Shown: positions 11,587-22,951 of the stretch, piece after piece | How the letters are laid out: every line of letters begins with the position of its first letter | Numbering within the stretch: position 1 is the first letter of the stretch | From: Fusarium oxysporum f. sp. lycopersici 4287 | Taxonomy: Eukaryota; Ascomycota; Sordariomycetes; Hypocreales; Nectriaceae | Length of the DNA stretch: 64,000 bases | Direction: 5' to 3' | Assembly: GCF_000149955.1 (NCBI RefSeq) | Contig: NC_030991.1 | Location: 1,061,633 to 1,125,632, forward strand | Made by a program: the position numbers and the translations under genes | The notes under the pieces: model-generated | Databases searched by the model: none | What the model saw: the letters and a program-made list of their open reading frames with translations, nothing else | What the model was told of the DNA's origin: nothing

Positions 11587-12966
11587 ATGTCCGGGAATAA
11601 AGCTGCTNNNNNNNNNNNNNNNNNNNNNNNNNNNNNNNNNNNNNNNNNNNNNNNNNNNNNNNNNNNNNNNNNNNNNNNNNNNNNNNNNNNNNNNNNNNNN
11701 NNNNNNNNNNNNNNNNNNNNNNNNNNNNNNNNNNNNNNNNNNNNNNNNNNNNNNNNNNNNNNNNNNNNNNNNNNNNNNNNNNNNNNNNNNNNNNNNNNNN
11801 NNNNNNNNNNNNNNNNNNNNNNNNNNNNNNNNNNNNNNNNNNNNNNNNNNTTCTCCCTGCATGACCACAAACCCCAACTGACCGTTCAGATAGAATCCTG
11901 TTGATTGGAAGATTCAGTGCGTACTTTCTGCTCATAAACTTGCCTACACTTTGCTTACTTAGTATAAGACATCACGGCAGATATTTATCAGAGTACCCTT
12001 TTATCCTCGGAGAGGATGCTGCTGGCATAGTTGAGCAGGTTGGTGCCGGAGTCACACGGTTCAAGAAGGGCGACAGGATTATTGCGTATGTTCCCTTTCT
12101 CATAGCCATGTGGCTTGTTTTCTCATGCATGCTATGGCAGTCACTGTCACGGTCTCCTTACGAAAAATCCCGCAAATTCGGCATTCCAGCATTATCCCGT
12201 GGCGATCGACAAACTGGCCTCCCCTGTCCCTGAAGGGATGACATTTGAGGAGGCTGTAGTTCTTCCTTTAGCCATCTCTACTGCCAGTGCCGGATTGTAC
12301 GATCCAGCTATTCTTAATTTACCACTGCCATACCCGACTGGCTGTGACGACGCTACTGGAAAGACAATCTTAATTTGGGGTGGTGCGTCCTCCGTCGGGG
12401 CAATCACTATTCAACTAGCGGCCGCATCTGGAGCAACCGTTATCACTACGGCGTCTCCTGCGAACCATGATTTTGTTCGCTCCCTCGGCGCTAGTCGGGC
12501 CTTTGACTACCGGTCGGCCTCCGTGATTGAGGACATAGTGGGAGTTCTCAAAACTACACCATGTTACGGCGTTTTTGACGCCATTGGTGGAGACGCTAGT
12601 TTCAATGCCACCTCGACAATTCTTAACAAGCTTAGGGAATATTTACCCGTCGCAACCGTTATTGCCACCGACAAGGTCACCGACAAATACAAGCCAAAAT
12701 ATGGTCAGTAGCAGTTCTCACCACCCCCTTGGATATGACCATTTGCTCATCTTTACAAAGTCGTCGCTTTCTCGATTATACAGGAACCCACGAAACATAT
12801 TGGTGAATGGATTTGGAGCAATTACATCCCCAAAGCTCTAGCAAATGGGTCATTTAAAGCAAAGCCAGATGCATCGGTGGTAGGACATGGCTTAGAGAGC
12901 ATTCAAAGAGCCCTTGATGTCCACAAGAAAGGGGTTTCTGCAAAGAAAATAGTTGTCACTCTTTGA
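11587..12966 (+). CDS. Zinc-binding-type MDR oxidoreductase (quinone-reductase/enoyl-reductase-like), contains assembly gap
   Basis: The start MSGNKAA at 11587 is followed by 243 unknown bases. Exons after the gap are inferred at 11894-11916 (NPVDWKI), 11963-12085 (YPFILGEDAAGIVEQVGAGV, then GDRIIA), 12141-12703 and 12761-12966; introns of 46, 55 and 57 bp keep frame. Seen: the GED segment of the GroES-like domain, a Rossmann region with WGGASSVGAITIQLA, and the terminal SFKAKPD...GLESIQRALDVHKKGVSAKKIVVTL. This matches the fungal MDR group that lacks the structural zinc (trans-enoyl reductase and quinone-reductase-like proteins), many of which serve secondary metabolism. The expected reaction is NADPH-dependent reduction of a C=C or C=O bond. 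The last intron acceptor (12760) is my choice; an alternative at 12782 breaks the frame. Confidence 0.75.
11608..11850. other. Assembly gap (run of 243 N)
   Basis: All bases are unknown. It falls inside the first coding exon(s) of the MDR oxidoreductase, so the true gap length and N-terminal sequence of that gene cannot be stated. Confidence 0.99.
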
Positions 12967-13799
12967 TTCACGCTACCGTGACTCAAAAGCGCCCACATAG
13001 CTCATTAAATTCTCAAGCTTTGTCATGACGTATATTACGTGTGAAGAAATTCCTCGCCTCAGCTTGACTGGGAGATCATCCCTGTCCAACTGCCGTCCGA
13101 ATAGCTTGCACGGAATGACAGTGGCACTGATTCAACTCATCAGGGGTGCTAAGATACCTGTAGCTGATTTTATATTGCGTTATAACTACCGGTAGTAGCT
13201 CCACCTGGCTGATACCCTATTGGTTTCAACCTTTGACGAGCTAATGCAAGTGCCTGATGCGCTAATGCAAGTGCCTGATGCCCTTACCTTGACGGATGCG
13301 CCACAGTCAGGCCAATATCTGAACAATATTCATTGTCACATGCAGCCAGCGGCTCTGTTTGCCAGCGGGTTATATGATGATGTTTCTGTTTTTTAGGGTT
13401 TGGACTAGGGCCAGTACTCACCATCTAGTCTATTTTGCACCGGGGTTTTATTCTTACTAAAGGTAGAGCCTGTAAGAGAGGAAACTTGTTAAGCGGATCG
13501 AATATGCCTTGATGTCCTCAATTGTGTGTGTACTATGGAACTGCGTCTCCCGCCTTCCTCAGAGAAGGGTCTGCTTATTATGCTCCTGAATGGGTCTAAG
13601 GTCGCCCACAGCTGACCAATAGGTCACATGATACCCCGTGCGGCCATCCTACCGTTCAATATTATGAAATCGATAGATATTTATCCTATCGCATATACTG
13701 TATGCTGAGGCTTATTATAAGAAATAAAATAGTTAGAAATCTATAGGAATTATTGTAAGTATAGATAGCTATACTAAACCTTGAAATACCTCTTATATA
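12967..13799. other. Intergenic, no supported gene
   Basis: No open frame of note. A direct repeat of about 20 bp containing GCTAATGCAAGTGCCTGATG occurs twice in tandem near 13240-13280. The segment from 13680 becomes AT-rich toward the retroposon. Confidence 0.4.
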
Positions 13800-13813
13800 T
13801 TTTTACGTATTTT

Positions 13814-14468
13814 TGTTTGTTTGTTTGTTTGTTTGTATATTTTTCGTCTGGGTGGCTGTAACGAAGCCAGATCTCCTACTGGAGCAAAAGACGTGCTGAG
13901 CTAGCTAGGTACAGGGAAACCCCGCTTCCTTCACCATCCAGCATACCAATGGCACAAAAGGTGCTGTATTTCTCAAGCCCGTCACCCGTCAGCGGGTTCG
14001 GGGGCAATCTACTGTCGAGCTTTTTCCACCGACCAGAATTCTCTCACGCATCACTACATCTGCTGACGCAGTCCACAATCTCCAGTAACCAAGTTGTAGC
14101 TCGTAGTCGACTGTCGTGGCGGCAGGGAAAAACCTTGGGAAGGAATCAGAGGCCGGCGGTGCGGCTTGCCTTCAAAGGGGAAAAACCCATCGCAATCGGC
14201 GTCGTTGATCGGGAGGATGTCGCTACCGATGCCACGGGCACCGTCCTCCGATATCTAAGGCGTTCTGGTTCTGAGGTGCCGCCATTAGATCCGACAAAGG
14301 TGTTGTCAGAGAAGGTGAACTCTCCAAAATTCCTTCTCTGAAAACTGCTGTTAGGGAGCCGATGGCGTCCCCGCAGTATTGTGTGGCCGAGTAGCCCGTA
14401 GAAAATCCCGCTCCTAACAGTGCACTAACAGTGCGTGCCAAGAAAGAATTTTTACAGGGGAGAGTTTG
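13814..14468 (-). mobile_element. Non-autonomous non-LTR retroposon (SINE-like), copy 1
   Basis: A 655-bp unit almost identical to 60405-61056 but in inverted orientation. In its sense direction (minus strand) it starts CAAACTCTCCCCTG at 14468 and ends in an (ACAA)n tail, seen on the plus strand as the GTTT repeat at 13815-13836. It is flanked by 14-bp direct repeats, TTTTTACGTATTTT, at 13800-13813 and 14469-14482. Both copies share the same 5' end, so they are not random 5' truncations. A simple-repeat tail with target-site duplications is the hallmark of target-primed reverse transcription. No reverse transcriptase is encoded, so it must be mobilised by a LINE, perhaps of the Tad type found next door. 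An antisense 130-codon frame (13949-14341) is open in both copies, but I do not claim it is a gene. Confidence 0.8.
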
Positions 14469-17400
14469 TTTTTACGTATTTTATTTACCGTTAAGTGATG
14501 CTCTAGGGTAGGTTATTTTTAGCTGTACAGTGTGTTGTCCCGCTCGCTTGTCTGTCCCGCATTCTTATCATGTGAGCTTTAGTATTTAGTAGAGTATTTA
14601 TGTAGGAATTGGATGACGGCCCGGCGTTCCTTAATATCATCGTGCGAACATGGCTCATGTCCGATGGGGCACCACAAATGGGTCAAGATGGTACCTACGA
14701 CAGAGAGAGAAGATAGATGGGTGATTCGGAGCATGCTATGGGTAAATAAGGATGTGGAAGCCGAGCAGGTGCCGATTGACTCTCCAGACGTGACGGCAGC
14801 GGCCGTTCGGCTGCCAGATCGTCTGGTCTTCACGGCGTCTGTCTACGTGCCGGGGGGAGATGGCCAAGCTCTACAGGACATATGCGCTAAGCTTCGTAGA
14901 GCTATTCAAGAGGTGAGACGGAGATCGGGGGAAGCGGTGGATGTAGTGGTTGTTGGTGATTTCAATCGCCATGACCAGGTGTGGGGCGGAGACGATGTAG
15001 CAGTGGAGAGACAGGGCGAGGCGGATCCGATCATCGACTTGATGAACGATTTCATGCTCAGAAGCCTCCTTCGCCGAGGCACGAAGACGTGGCAGAGCGG
15101 AGATTATGAAACGACTATCGACTTGGTCCTGGCCTCCGAAGAGCTCGCAGACGCAAACATCAAATGCGCGATCCATGGCACAGAGCACGGATCAGATCAT
15201 CGCACGATAGAGACTGTGTTCGACATTTCGGTCCCGGGGCCGAAACAGGAAGAAAGACTTCTGTTGAAGAACGCACCCTGGAAGGAGATCAATAGCAGGA
15301 TCACAGACACGCTAAGGAGCAGGCCGGTGGGGAATACTGTGCAGCAAAAAACGGATAGATTGATGTTGGCCGTCTTGGATGCGGTCCAGGCATTAACGCC
15401 CAGAGCCAAACCGTCGCCATACGCAAAACGATGGTGGACCAATGACCTCACACAGCTGCGGCATGTATACACGTATTGGAGGAATCGAGCTCGAGCCGCA
15501 AGGCGTGGGGGACAGAACACTGCAGATCTCGAAGACACGGCAAAGGCTGCGGCGAAGCAATACCACGATGCCATCCGACAACGGAAGAACACGCACTGGA
15601 AGGAGTTTCTGGCAGACAATGACAACATCTGGAAAGCAGCCAAGTACATGAAGTCTGTGGATGAGGCAGCTTTTGGGAAAGTACCGCAGCTCGTCAAAGC
15701 AGATAGAGCAGCAACAACGAGCCATAAAGAGCAAGCCGAAGAACTACTGGCGAAGTTCTTCCCGCCATTGCCAGACAATATCGAAGACGAAGGACCGCGA
15801 CAACAGGGAGCCCCAGTAACGATGCCCGACCTGACTATGGAAGAAGTGGAACGTCAACTGTGGGTGACAAAATCATGGAAGGCACCAGGAGAAGACGGGC
15901 TACCAGCGATCGTCTGGAAGCAAGTCTGGCCCTCGGTGAAACATGACGTCCTCGCCATCTTTCAGGCATCACTGAAGGAAGGCGTGATACCAGACCAGTG
16001 GAGACATGCTCGAATCATCCCACTCAAGAAGCCAGGCAAAGATCATTATACGATCGCGAAAGCGTGGAGGCCGATCTCGCTTCTCGCTACGCTAGGTAAA
16101 GTGTTAGAGTCGGTAGTTGCTGAGAGGATCTCCCACGCGGTAGAGACTTACGGACTTCTTCCGATCAACCATTTCGGTGCGCGGAAGCAGCGATCAGCAG
16201 AGCAAGCCCTCATACTCCTACAAGAACATATCTTCTCAGCTTGGCGTTCACGCCATGTTGTGAGTCTCATTAGTTTCGACGTTAAAGGGGCATACAATGG
16301 CGTGTGCAAAGAGAGGTTGCTGCAGCGGATGAAGGCGAGAGGGATCCCAGAGGGCCTCTTGCGCTGGATCGATGCCTTTTGTTCAGAGCGAACTGCAACC
16401 ATTGTAATCAATGGCCAAAGTTCCGAAAGCCAACCTCTACCACAAGCAGGACTTCCGCAGGGGTCGCCCTTGTCGTCGATACTGTTTCTGTTCTTCAACG
16501 CAGATATAGTGCAGACTCAGAGCGATAGGAATGGTGGTGCCATCGCCTTCGTCGACGACTACACGGCGTGGGTATCAGGACCGACAGCCCAGAGCAACCG
16601 GAGAGGGATACAAGTAATAATTGACAGAGCTCTTGACTGGGAGAGACGCAGCGGTGCGACGTTTGAGGCGGAAAAGACGGCGATCATACATTTCACCAGG
16701 TACACAGGAAGGGTAGACTCAGAACCTTTCACTATCAAGGGTGAGAGAGTCTTTCCGAAGGATCAAGTCAAGATTCTCGGGGTCGTCATAGACTCGCGAC
16801 TTCACTACAAGTAACATATCGCAAGGGCAGCAACGAAGGGTTTAGGAGCTGCGATGGAACTGAAACGACTGAAGGGAATGGCTCCCTCGACAACGAGGCA
16901 GCTTTTTACAGCCATGGTAGCTCCTGTAGTAGACTACGCTTCCAATGTCTGGATGCATGCGTGCAAGACGGCGTCGGCGTATGCCGTTTATAGAGTATAA
17001 AGGGTAGGAGCGCAGGCGATTATAGGGTCCTTTACAAGTGTGGCGACAGGAGTAGCCGAGGCGGAAGCTCACATAGCGACCATTTATGAACGGTTCTGGA
17101 GACGAGCAAGCAAGTTTTGGGTAGACATACACACGCTTCCACGCACAAATCCGGTCCGAAATCTCTTACGAAGGATCAAAGCTTTCCGGCGATTCATATC
17201 TCCGCTTAGGCGCATCGCGGACGTATGCAGAGAGCTACCGAGAGATACCATGGAGATCATCCAACCGTTCGCCCTCGCCCCGTGGGAAGAACGCATGCAA
17301 GCCACGTTGGGCGGATAGGAAGGGGAAGAAGACGATAAGATCAAAGAGTTAGCCAAAGCAGGATAGGCGGTAAGAATGGCGACAAGCAGCTCGGCGAGAA

Positions 17401-17762
17401 ACGATCTGGTCGGCATGGGAGGGACCGTTCAAATCCCCATATCCTTAGCGAGAGCCGGCAAGATCATCGAGACCTTCTCGGTCACGCTAGGGACGACGGA
17501 AGAACACAACCCGTATACCGCCGAACTAGCAGCCATCGCTCGTGGCCTAAAATATCTGCCAGAGATGAAGTATCGGGTTATAATGATCTTGACTAGTAAC
17601 AGATCGGTGGCACAAGCTATAGGTACCATCCATAACCCCTCTTTCGGCAAGCAAAATAAAAAAGCCACCACCAAAAATCAACAACTTCACTTACACAGAA
17701 CTTGACCGAATTGATAGAAATCCGTGAAATTTTTCGTTTCATAAATCATAAATAGGGTTTAT

Positions 17763-19527
17763 CTATTGTACTCTGGTTTTTTTCGCCACCCGCCGCGACC
17801 GCCTGGGTGGTTGATGGGGTATGTTTTCCTCTCTGACTTCGATGACAGAACCAGCCTCCGATTCTGACTCTTGCTCGCTTGAAGAGACAAATTCCACCCC
17901 GACAGGCGTATAACGAGTCACCCCTTCTGATATGGACTCTTTACCAGCTAGAGTCTCTCCAAGAGTCATGAAACGTTTGTTAGGACTCGGCACTGCCTTC
18001 CTCTTCTTCCCTCTTTTCAGCCGAGCTAATTCTTCCTCTAGGCTGGCAATCCTCAGAGTATGCGCCGCTACTGTCTGCTGGTGAGCTTCAAAGCCCTTGG
18101 CTATTACGTTGTATCGTCTCCGTGTCTTTGGTGTTTTGTTCAGCCCAAGGTCACGAATTTGACGGCCCGTCTGTGGCGTATCGTCCGAGCCAAGATACAG
18201 CCTTGGTTCAGGAGTCACTCTTGGGCTGCCATTTGGCCTATCTTGTTGGATTTCAGGGTGTCGTAACGCTTTCTCACGTGAAATTGGCCAGTTTCCAGTG
18301 ACCCTCCAGCCTGACAGTATGTTTTTCTTGGTCATTCCAACTCGGCGAGCCTTGGCGTAGGCCCTGATGAAATTGACCTTGTCCATTGGAGCGGAATCAG
18401 TCAACGAAGCGAACTTTTCCAACTCTCGTCGATATGCAGCCTTCGACGCATTAAATACTCCATTGTCCAGTGGCTGGAGTCCATGAGAGCAGTGTGCTGG
18501 TAGATAGCAGCAATAAACGTTGTTCAAAAGCACGTGGCCATCCATTCATCCTTCCATCACTCAGCACTGATCTTGAAGTGGGGAAAATAGAGAACATACT
18601 GTTGCGTGGCTTCCATGACCATCTAAAATGATCAATCTCGCATCAGAGTCGTCAGCAGGCGTGGTCTGGGGCAGATAAACTCTTTCAAGCCATTCAATGC
18701 CAATGTGGTCATCAGTCCACCCGTTGGGTGATGTTATATAATACCAGTCTGCTATCTGCTTGAACTCATCAAGAAACCACTGTTTCTGAAGTTGTTTCCC
18801 TTTGAATATTATGCCAGGAGTCAAAGCGCGGCCGTCAGCAGTGATAGCTTCGATGAATGAAGTCTAATTCCGAGTTTGTGGTCCCTTGAGAAAGGCCTTG
18901 CGTTTCGGGTCTGCGCTTCCAACAACCAGGCTATCTAGACCTGAACCCAGAGGGTTAGTCGGCCAAAATTCAAGAATTGACAAGGAATCGAGGTGAATGC
19001 TTGCCGAAACCAGTCATAATACCCCCCTCATCAACGTTGACCGTGTTTTCAGGCTTGATCCAACCATATTGGCCCTCCCGGATATCAAAGTACCAATGAA
19101 CCGCTCTAGGTGTGAAAGAGTCAAATCTCTTGGCTTCTTGACGTCTACCTATCTTGGTCTTTAGGTCTGCGCGGCGATTGATAAACTTGGTCACCCAGTT
19201 ACGTCCCAAGTCGGGATGTTCGCCCTGCTGTCTCAGCAGGCCCATGACGCAAGCGCGGATCTGACTGTGGGACGGAGCATAGCCCAAAGACTCCTGACGG
19301 AGTATCCAGAAAGCGAGCCTATCGTCTTGGCTTTTGGACAAGCGTCGATAAGGGTGGACCTGCTCTTTCACGGCCCCGCGGCCGTAAAGTCTGTCGATTA
19401 GAGTGCTCCGAGGCACTCCCCGTCTCTGAGCGGCTTGAGGAGGTGAAAAACCATTATCAGTAACATCCAATATGGCCTCTGCCATGTCTTCCTCTGTGTA
19501 TTTCCATCGAAGCCTTGACCTAGGCAT
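17763..19527 (-). pseudogene. pogo/Fot1-like transposase, recently inactivated
   Basis: Reading on the minus strand from ATG at 19527: MPRSRLRWKYTEEDMAEAIL (psq-type helix-turn-helix), CENP-B-like region with LGRNWVTKFINRR, FDIREGQYGWIKPENTVN with the first Asp in NVDEGG, a probable GC-AG intron (about 19006-18948), ITADGRALTPGIIFKGKQL, second Asp in LDGHGSHAT, another intron (donor near 18601), and LQPLDNGVF with the third Asp. The C-terminus has a coiled-coil and a basic KRGKKRKAVP stretch, ending at 17763. Two lesions are seen: a TAG for an expected Trp at 18864-18866, and a one-base loss near 18530 compared with the other copies (TGCTTTTGAAC). The overall sequence is otherwise complete, so inactivation looks recent. 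Confidence 0.8.
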
Positions 19528-19780
19528 TTTCATATGTTGTCGCAGATAAAGGCCAAAAAACACAGAAAAGAGCGGTGAAGAACTTGATGATCGAATTAAC
19601 ACTGTTTCCATAGCACGGTATGCATACATCGCGTACCCCGCACAGCCTTAGAGGGCTACAATCGTTAACTCTAATCATTTCTATAATCAGCAAAGGCATT
19701 GTCCTCCAAGTAGCTATTTATTTTGGTCAATATTTGTGTAAGTGAAGTTGATGAGTTTTGGTGAAGCTTTTTTTATTTTG

Positions 19781-19823
19781 CTTGCCGAAAGAGGGGTTAT
19801 GCCGAAAGAGGGGTTGTGGATGG
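19781..19823. repeat. Right terminal inverted repeat with internal tandem duplication
   Basis: The right end reads CTTGCCGAAAGAGGGGTTAT followed by GCCGAAAGAGGGGTTGTGG, two nearly identical units in tandem. The left end (17626-17652) has only one unit. The duplication may have arisen by slippage or by aberrant transposition. Confidence 0.75.
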
Positions 19824-20246
19824 TAACCCTCGCCAGCAATCGGGCCAGGGGCACATTCGGGAGATATACGATGCTATAGAAAAGCTCAAAAGAGACGGGA
19901 ATAGAGTCAGGCTCATCTGGCTACCATTTGACAGTGAGCTCAAAATCCAGAGGATAGCCAAAATGTCAGCCTGCCACGCAACAGAGCCATACGTCACACC
20001 ACGCAGAGGAACAAACAAAGCAAAGACGACAATCCTTAGTCGAACGAGAGCAAATCTACGAAGGGAGAGGGAACTACCAGACGGAGTTGGCAGACATTCG
20101 AGAAAGGTCGACTCAGCTCTGCCTGGTAAACATACTCAGCTATTATACGATCAGCTACCGTGGAAGGAAGCCAGCGTGCTGGCACAACTCAGAACCGGGA
20201 TGACACGACTGAATAGCCACTCCTCCTCACCGTTAAATACGAGGTA

Positions 20247-21676
20247 GCTACTACAAAAGCTCTTACTGATATAAGTAACCCTCCCAACCGCACTGCATCT
20301 CGTATGCCATTCAGTTCAGCCGTCTCTTGCTACCCCACCACCTGAAACATATCAGCAGCCACAATTACAATCACGTCCGAACAACCAACACATTTACTTA
20401 CTGGAGCGAACCAAGGCTTTTCATATCATTATATGCAGCATGTATTGGCTGGTGCACTGGCCAGTGAATGTATTATCGGCATCGGCTATGCGTTTAATGC
20501 CAAATCATAGAGAATAGGTTGCTTGATTTGAGGAGGCAAATCGTGCTCCTAGTGGCCGGGATGCTTGGCATGTCGGCGGATAAGTGTTCGATCTCATATC
20601 GAAGAAAACGGTGTTATAAAGAGGCTGTTTGCTGATCTGGGATATGCCTCATTACACTTAAGCTCCGATATCTTAAGGAGGAAACGTCATAACGATGCAG
20701 AGTTGCGTCGTCGCTGCATGTGTAATGAGAACACGTAGCGAAGTTGGACAACTATTGGCCAGGTTTGCGCGGGGCACCGGAAGTTCGTAAGATATTTGCC
20801 AAGTCTGTAAGGTAGCTCTTTGTAACAATCAAAACTGCTGGGACTTTTACCATCATACAAATTAGTATGTAGGGGGAAGTACCGTTAGTTTATTTATTTT
20901 TTGATTGGTCTTATACCCCTGTCGTGACCCCTCTGAAGGGCTATGGCACTCAAAGGGATATAGATATTATAAGTAGTTACTAGTACTTTATATCTTTTAT
21001 TTACATAAATACTTATAAGTTGTAAATATAGTAAAGAGATTTTTCATTGTATTTAATAAATTAAATTCTTATATAATTTTAAACATCTAAATATAATTAT
21101 TATTGTTCTTAGGGTAAAAAGGCTCCTGTTTCTAATTAGCTGGGGGGGCGATTTAGGTTTCTTATAATAACAAGGATGAAATGCCGGGTCTGAGCTCTAT
21201 GAACTAGTTCATAGCCCAATCACATACTACACACCCAGCTGAGTTAAAGTTATTTAGGCTTATATGGCAAACGATGTTCTCATTTGCCCATTCCTTGCAA
21301 CGCTTATATGTATGTGAGCAGCCAACGCCGTGGACTTCGATGAATGCGAGAACAATTAGAAATGTCCTTTGCCAGAGCCTTACTACCCCGGTAGAGAATC
21401 CAAAACTTTCGTCTGGGAGTCAAGTAACGAGTGGCGCGGACAGGTGTGGTTGTCGTTCCGTATTTCGTACCACCAGATTACTTTGAGTTTCGAAGTGCAG
21501 AAACCAGCGTCAGACACAGGTCAGAGGAGTGTGTGGTGATAGGCTGCTTCAGTGAGCGTATTTCTTCATGTGATAATAGTTGGATATAAAGTCATCGTGC
21601 TCTGGCAAAATATCCACAGGACATCGATTCGGAAGTAATTGAGAGCCATCACTGCGCCCCAGAACCTTTTTCCGAA
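20247..21676. other. Intergenic, AT-rich in part
   Basis: No supported gene. Bases 20247-20330 may be LINE 3' sequence. Bases 20870-21130 are strongly AT-rich, as expected from old RIP-mutated DNA. A possible TATA box for the lipase gene (TATAAA) is at 21585-21590. Confidence 0.5.
21585..21590 (+). promoter_or_regulatory. TATA-like element upstream of lipase gene
   Basis: TATAAA lies about 90 bp before the ATG at 21677, in GGATATAAAGTC. The position is reasonable for a fungal core promoter; there is no other evidence. Confidence 0.35.
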
Positions 21677-22845
21677 ATGTTGTTCAAACTCGTCCTTCTT
21701 TTCTTTCTTTGCCTCTCTTGGGGCTCTGCTAGCCCTCTAGCAGTCGAGCGAAGAGGTAAAGAAAAATTGTAATACACAACTTTGTAAACTGACTGAGATT
21801 AGATGTTAACCCAGATATGTTGTCAATGTTTCACCTGATGAAGCAGTATGCCGATGCCGCATACTGCCAGGAGAATAATAACTCGCCTGGAGACAAGGTT
21901 TCTTGTCACTTTAATAACTGCCCGTTGGTGCAAGCAGCGAACACAACCACCTTGGCCGAATTTGAAAAGTGAGCTTACACCAGAAATTTGTCACAATAAA
22001 GGCCGTCTCACATGTTGAGTTGTGATCCTAACCAGTCCTTTGCTTTCATCCCTCCTATTCCCCCAACCACGACAATCAAAATCTTCTTCAAATGGCTACA
22101 GCATTCCATTGAGGTCTCCATTCTGACAAATTATTGGTAGTTCACTACTTACCGACGTGACGGGATTCGTGGCTGTTGACTACACCAACCTCCTCACGAT
22201 CGTGTCTTTTCGAGGTTCAGCATCGGTTACAAGTTGGCTTACCGACATTTTCTTTAACCGCATCCTAGTGGATATATGCAGCGGGTGCACAGCACACTGG
22301 GGTTTCTGGACGTCTTGGGTTGCCGCTCGCGGCCCTGTTCTCCAAGTTATAAGAACCGCTGCGGCAATAAATCCTGGATTCCGCATCGTCGTCACGGGCC
22401 ACAGCTTGGGTGGAGCTATCGCCAGTCTCGCCGCAGCAGAGCTGAGGAATAACGGGTACAGCACAGACTTGGTATTTCTACCTACGAATATCCCACTAGC
22501 GGTTTGGGTTTGCTCATATCTTCATAGTACACGTTCGGCGCTCCGCGTTTTGGTGACGATGCCCTCAGCACGTATATCACTAATCAAGCTGGTGGTAATT
22601 ATCGCGTTACGCATTACAATGACCCAGTCCCCCGTGTGCCACCTATGTTTGTTGGCTATGCCCACATTAGCCCAGAATACTACATCTCGACACCTGGTCT
22701 CGCGCCTGTTACCACTGCTGATATCCGGGTATGTACAGGCATTAGAAATCCGGACTGCAACGGGGCATGGATAATAGTGGACATCCTAGCGCATATCGAG
22801 TATTTTGACATCATGGGGCTTTGTTACCCACTTTTGGACATCTAA
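21677..22845 (+). CDS. Secreted class 3 lipase (feruloyl esterase A-like fold)
   Basis: Four exons, 21677-21755, 21803-21968, 22141-22471 and 22528-22845, give an uninterrupted 297 aa. The N-terminus MLFKLVLLFFLCLSWGSASP is a signal peptide, followed by a short pro-segment with a basic VERR site. Exon 2 holds QYADAAYCQENNNSPG, typical of fungal class 3 lipases. The nucleophile elbow is GHSLGG in exon 3, the catalytic Asp is in NDPVPRVPP, and the likely His is in the late DILAHIEYF segment. TGFVAVDY and VSFRGSAS are also family motifs. Length and cysteine pattern fit. It should hydrolyse acylglycerols or related esters outside the cell. The last intron (56 bp, ending CATAG) is needed to restore YTFGAPRFGDDALS. 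Intron 2 is 172 bp and could hide a mis-set boundary. Confidence 0.9.
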
Positions 22846-22951
22846 AAGGGCGCCAGGCTCTTCTTCGCATCTATGACCAGTTGAGTGGCATTTTATACAC
22901 TTTCCTTACTTTAAGTATCAAGACTTATCCAGCAAAGTTGGAATTGGCAAT

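Larger units (their letters stand above)
17626..19823 (-). mobile_element. pogo/Fot1-like DNA transposon inserted in the LINE
   Basis: The element is 2,198 bp between TA duplications at 17624-17625 and 19824-19825. The terminal inverted repeats are CCATCCATAACCCCTCTTTC on the left and its reverse complement (with CA for TA) on the right, continuing into GGCAAGCAAAAT. The right end carries an extra tandem copy of about 17 bp of the repeat. Removing the element and one TA restores the LINE reading QAIGNPRQQSG, which fixes both ends. The transposase is on the minus strand. Relatives in this window lie at 5.4-7.2, 43.1-44.5 and 60.4-61.4 kb. Confidence 0.9.
14613..20246 (+). mobile_element. Tad-type LINE, 5'-truncated and interrupted by a pogo element
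   Basis: The first frame (14613-16814) encodes the C-terminal part of the apurinic-like endonuclease ([25 protein letters not shown]) and the reverse transcriptase: FDVKGAYNG (motif A), [10 protein letters not shown] (motif B) and AFVDDYTAW (motif C, catalytic DD). After a TAA at 16812-16814 the same frame goes on (HIARAATKGLGAAMEL) through three more stops near 16999, 17317 and 17364 to an RNase H domain (EHNPYTAELAAIARGL). The reading breaks at 17623, where a pogo element is inserted, and resumes at 19826 (NPRQQSGQGHIREIYDAIEK) to a stop at 20244-20246. Removing the insertion gives an unbroken RNase H reading. All stops can be explained by C-to-T or G-to-A change of Gln/Trp codons. The first ~80 endonuclease residues and the C-terminal zinc knuckle are missing. 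The element is dead. Confidence 0.85.

Noticed and set aside
11384..11935. Long frames running through the run of N
   Set aside because: They are open only because unknown bases contain no stop codons.
15197..15778. 193-codon minus-strand open frame inside the LINE
   Set aside because: Shadow of the reverse-transcriptase gene on the opposite strand.
17626..17652. Shorter pogo end beginning at ACCCCTCTTTCGG with TA at 17633-17634
   Set aside because: This placement leaves extra sequence on the right; only the outer TA pair restores the LINE reading frame exactly.
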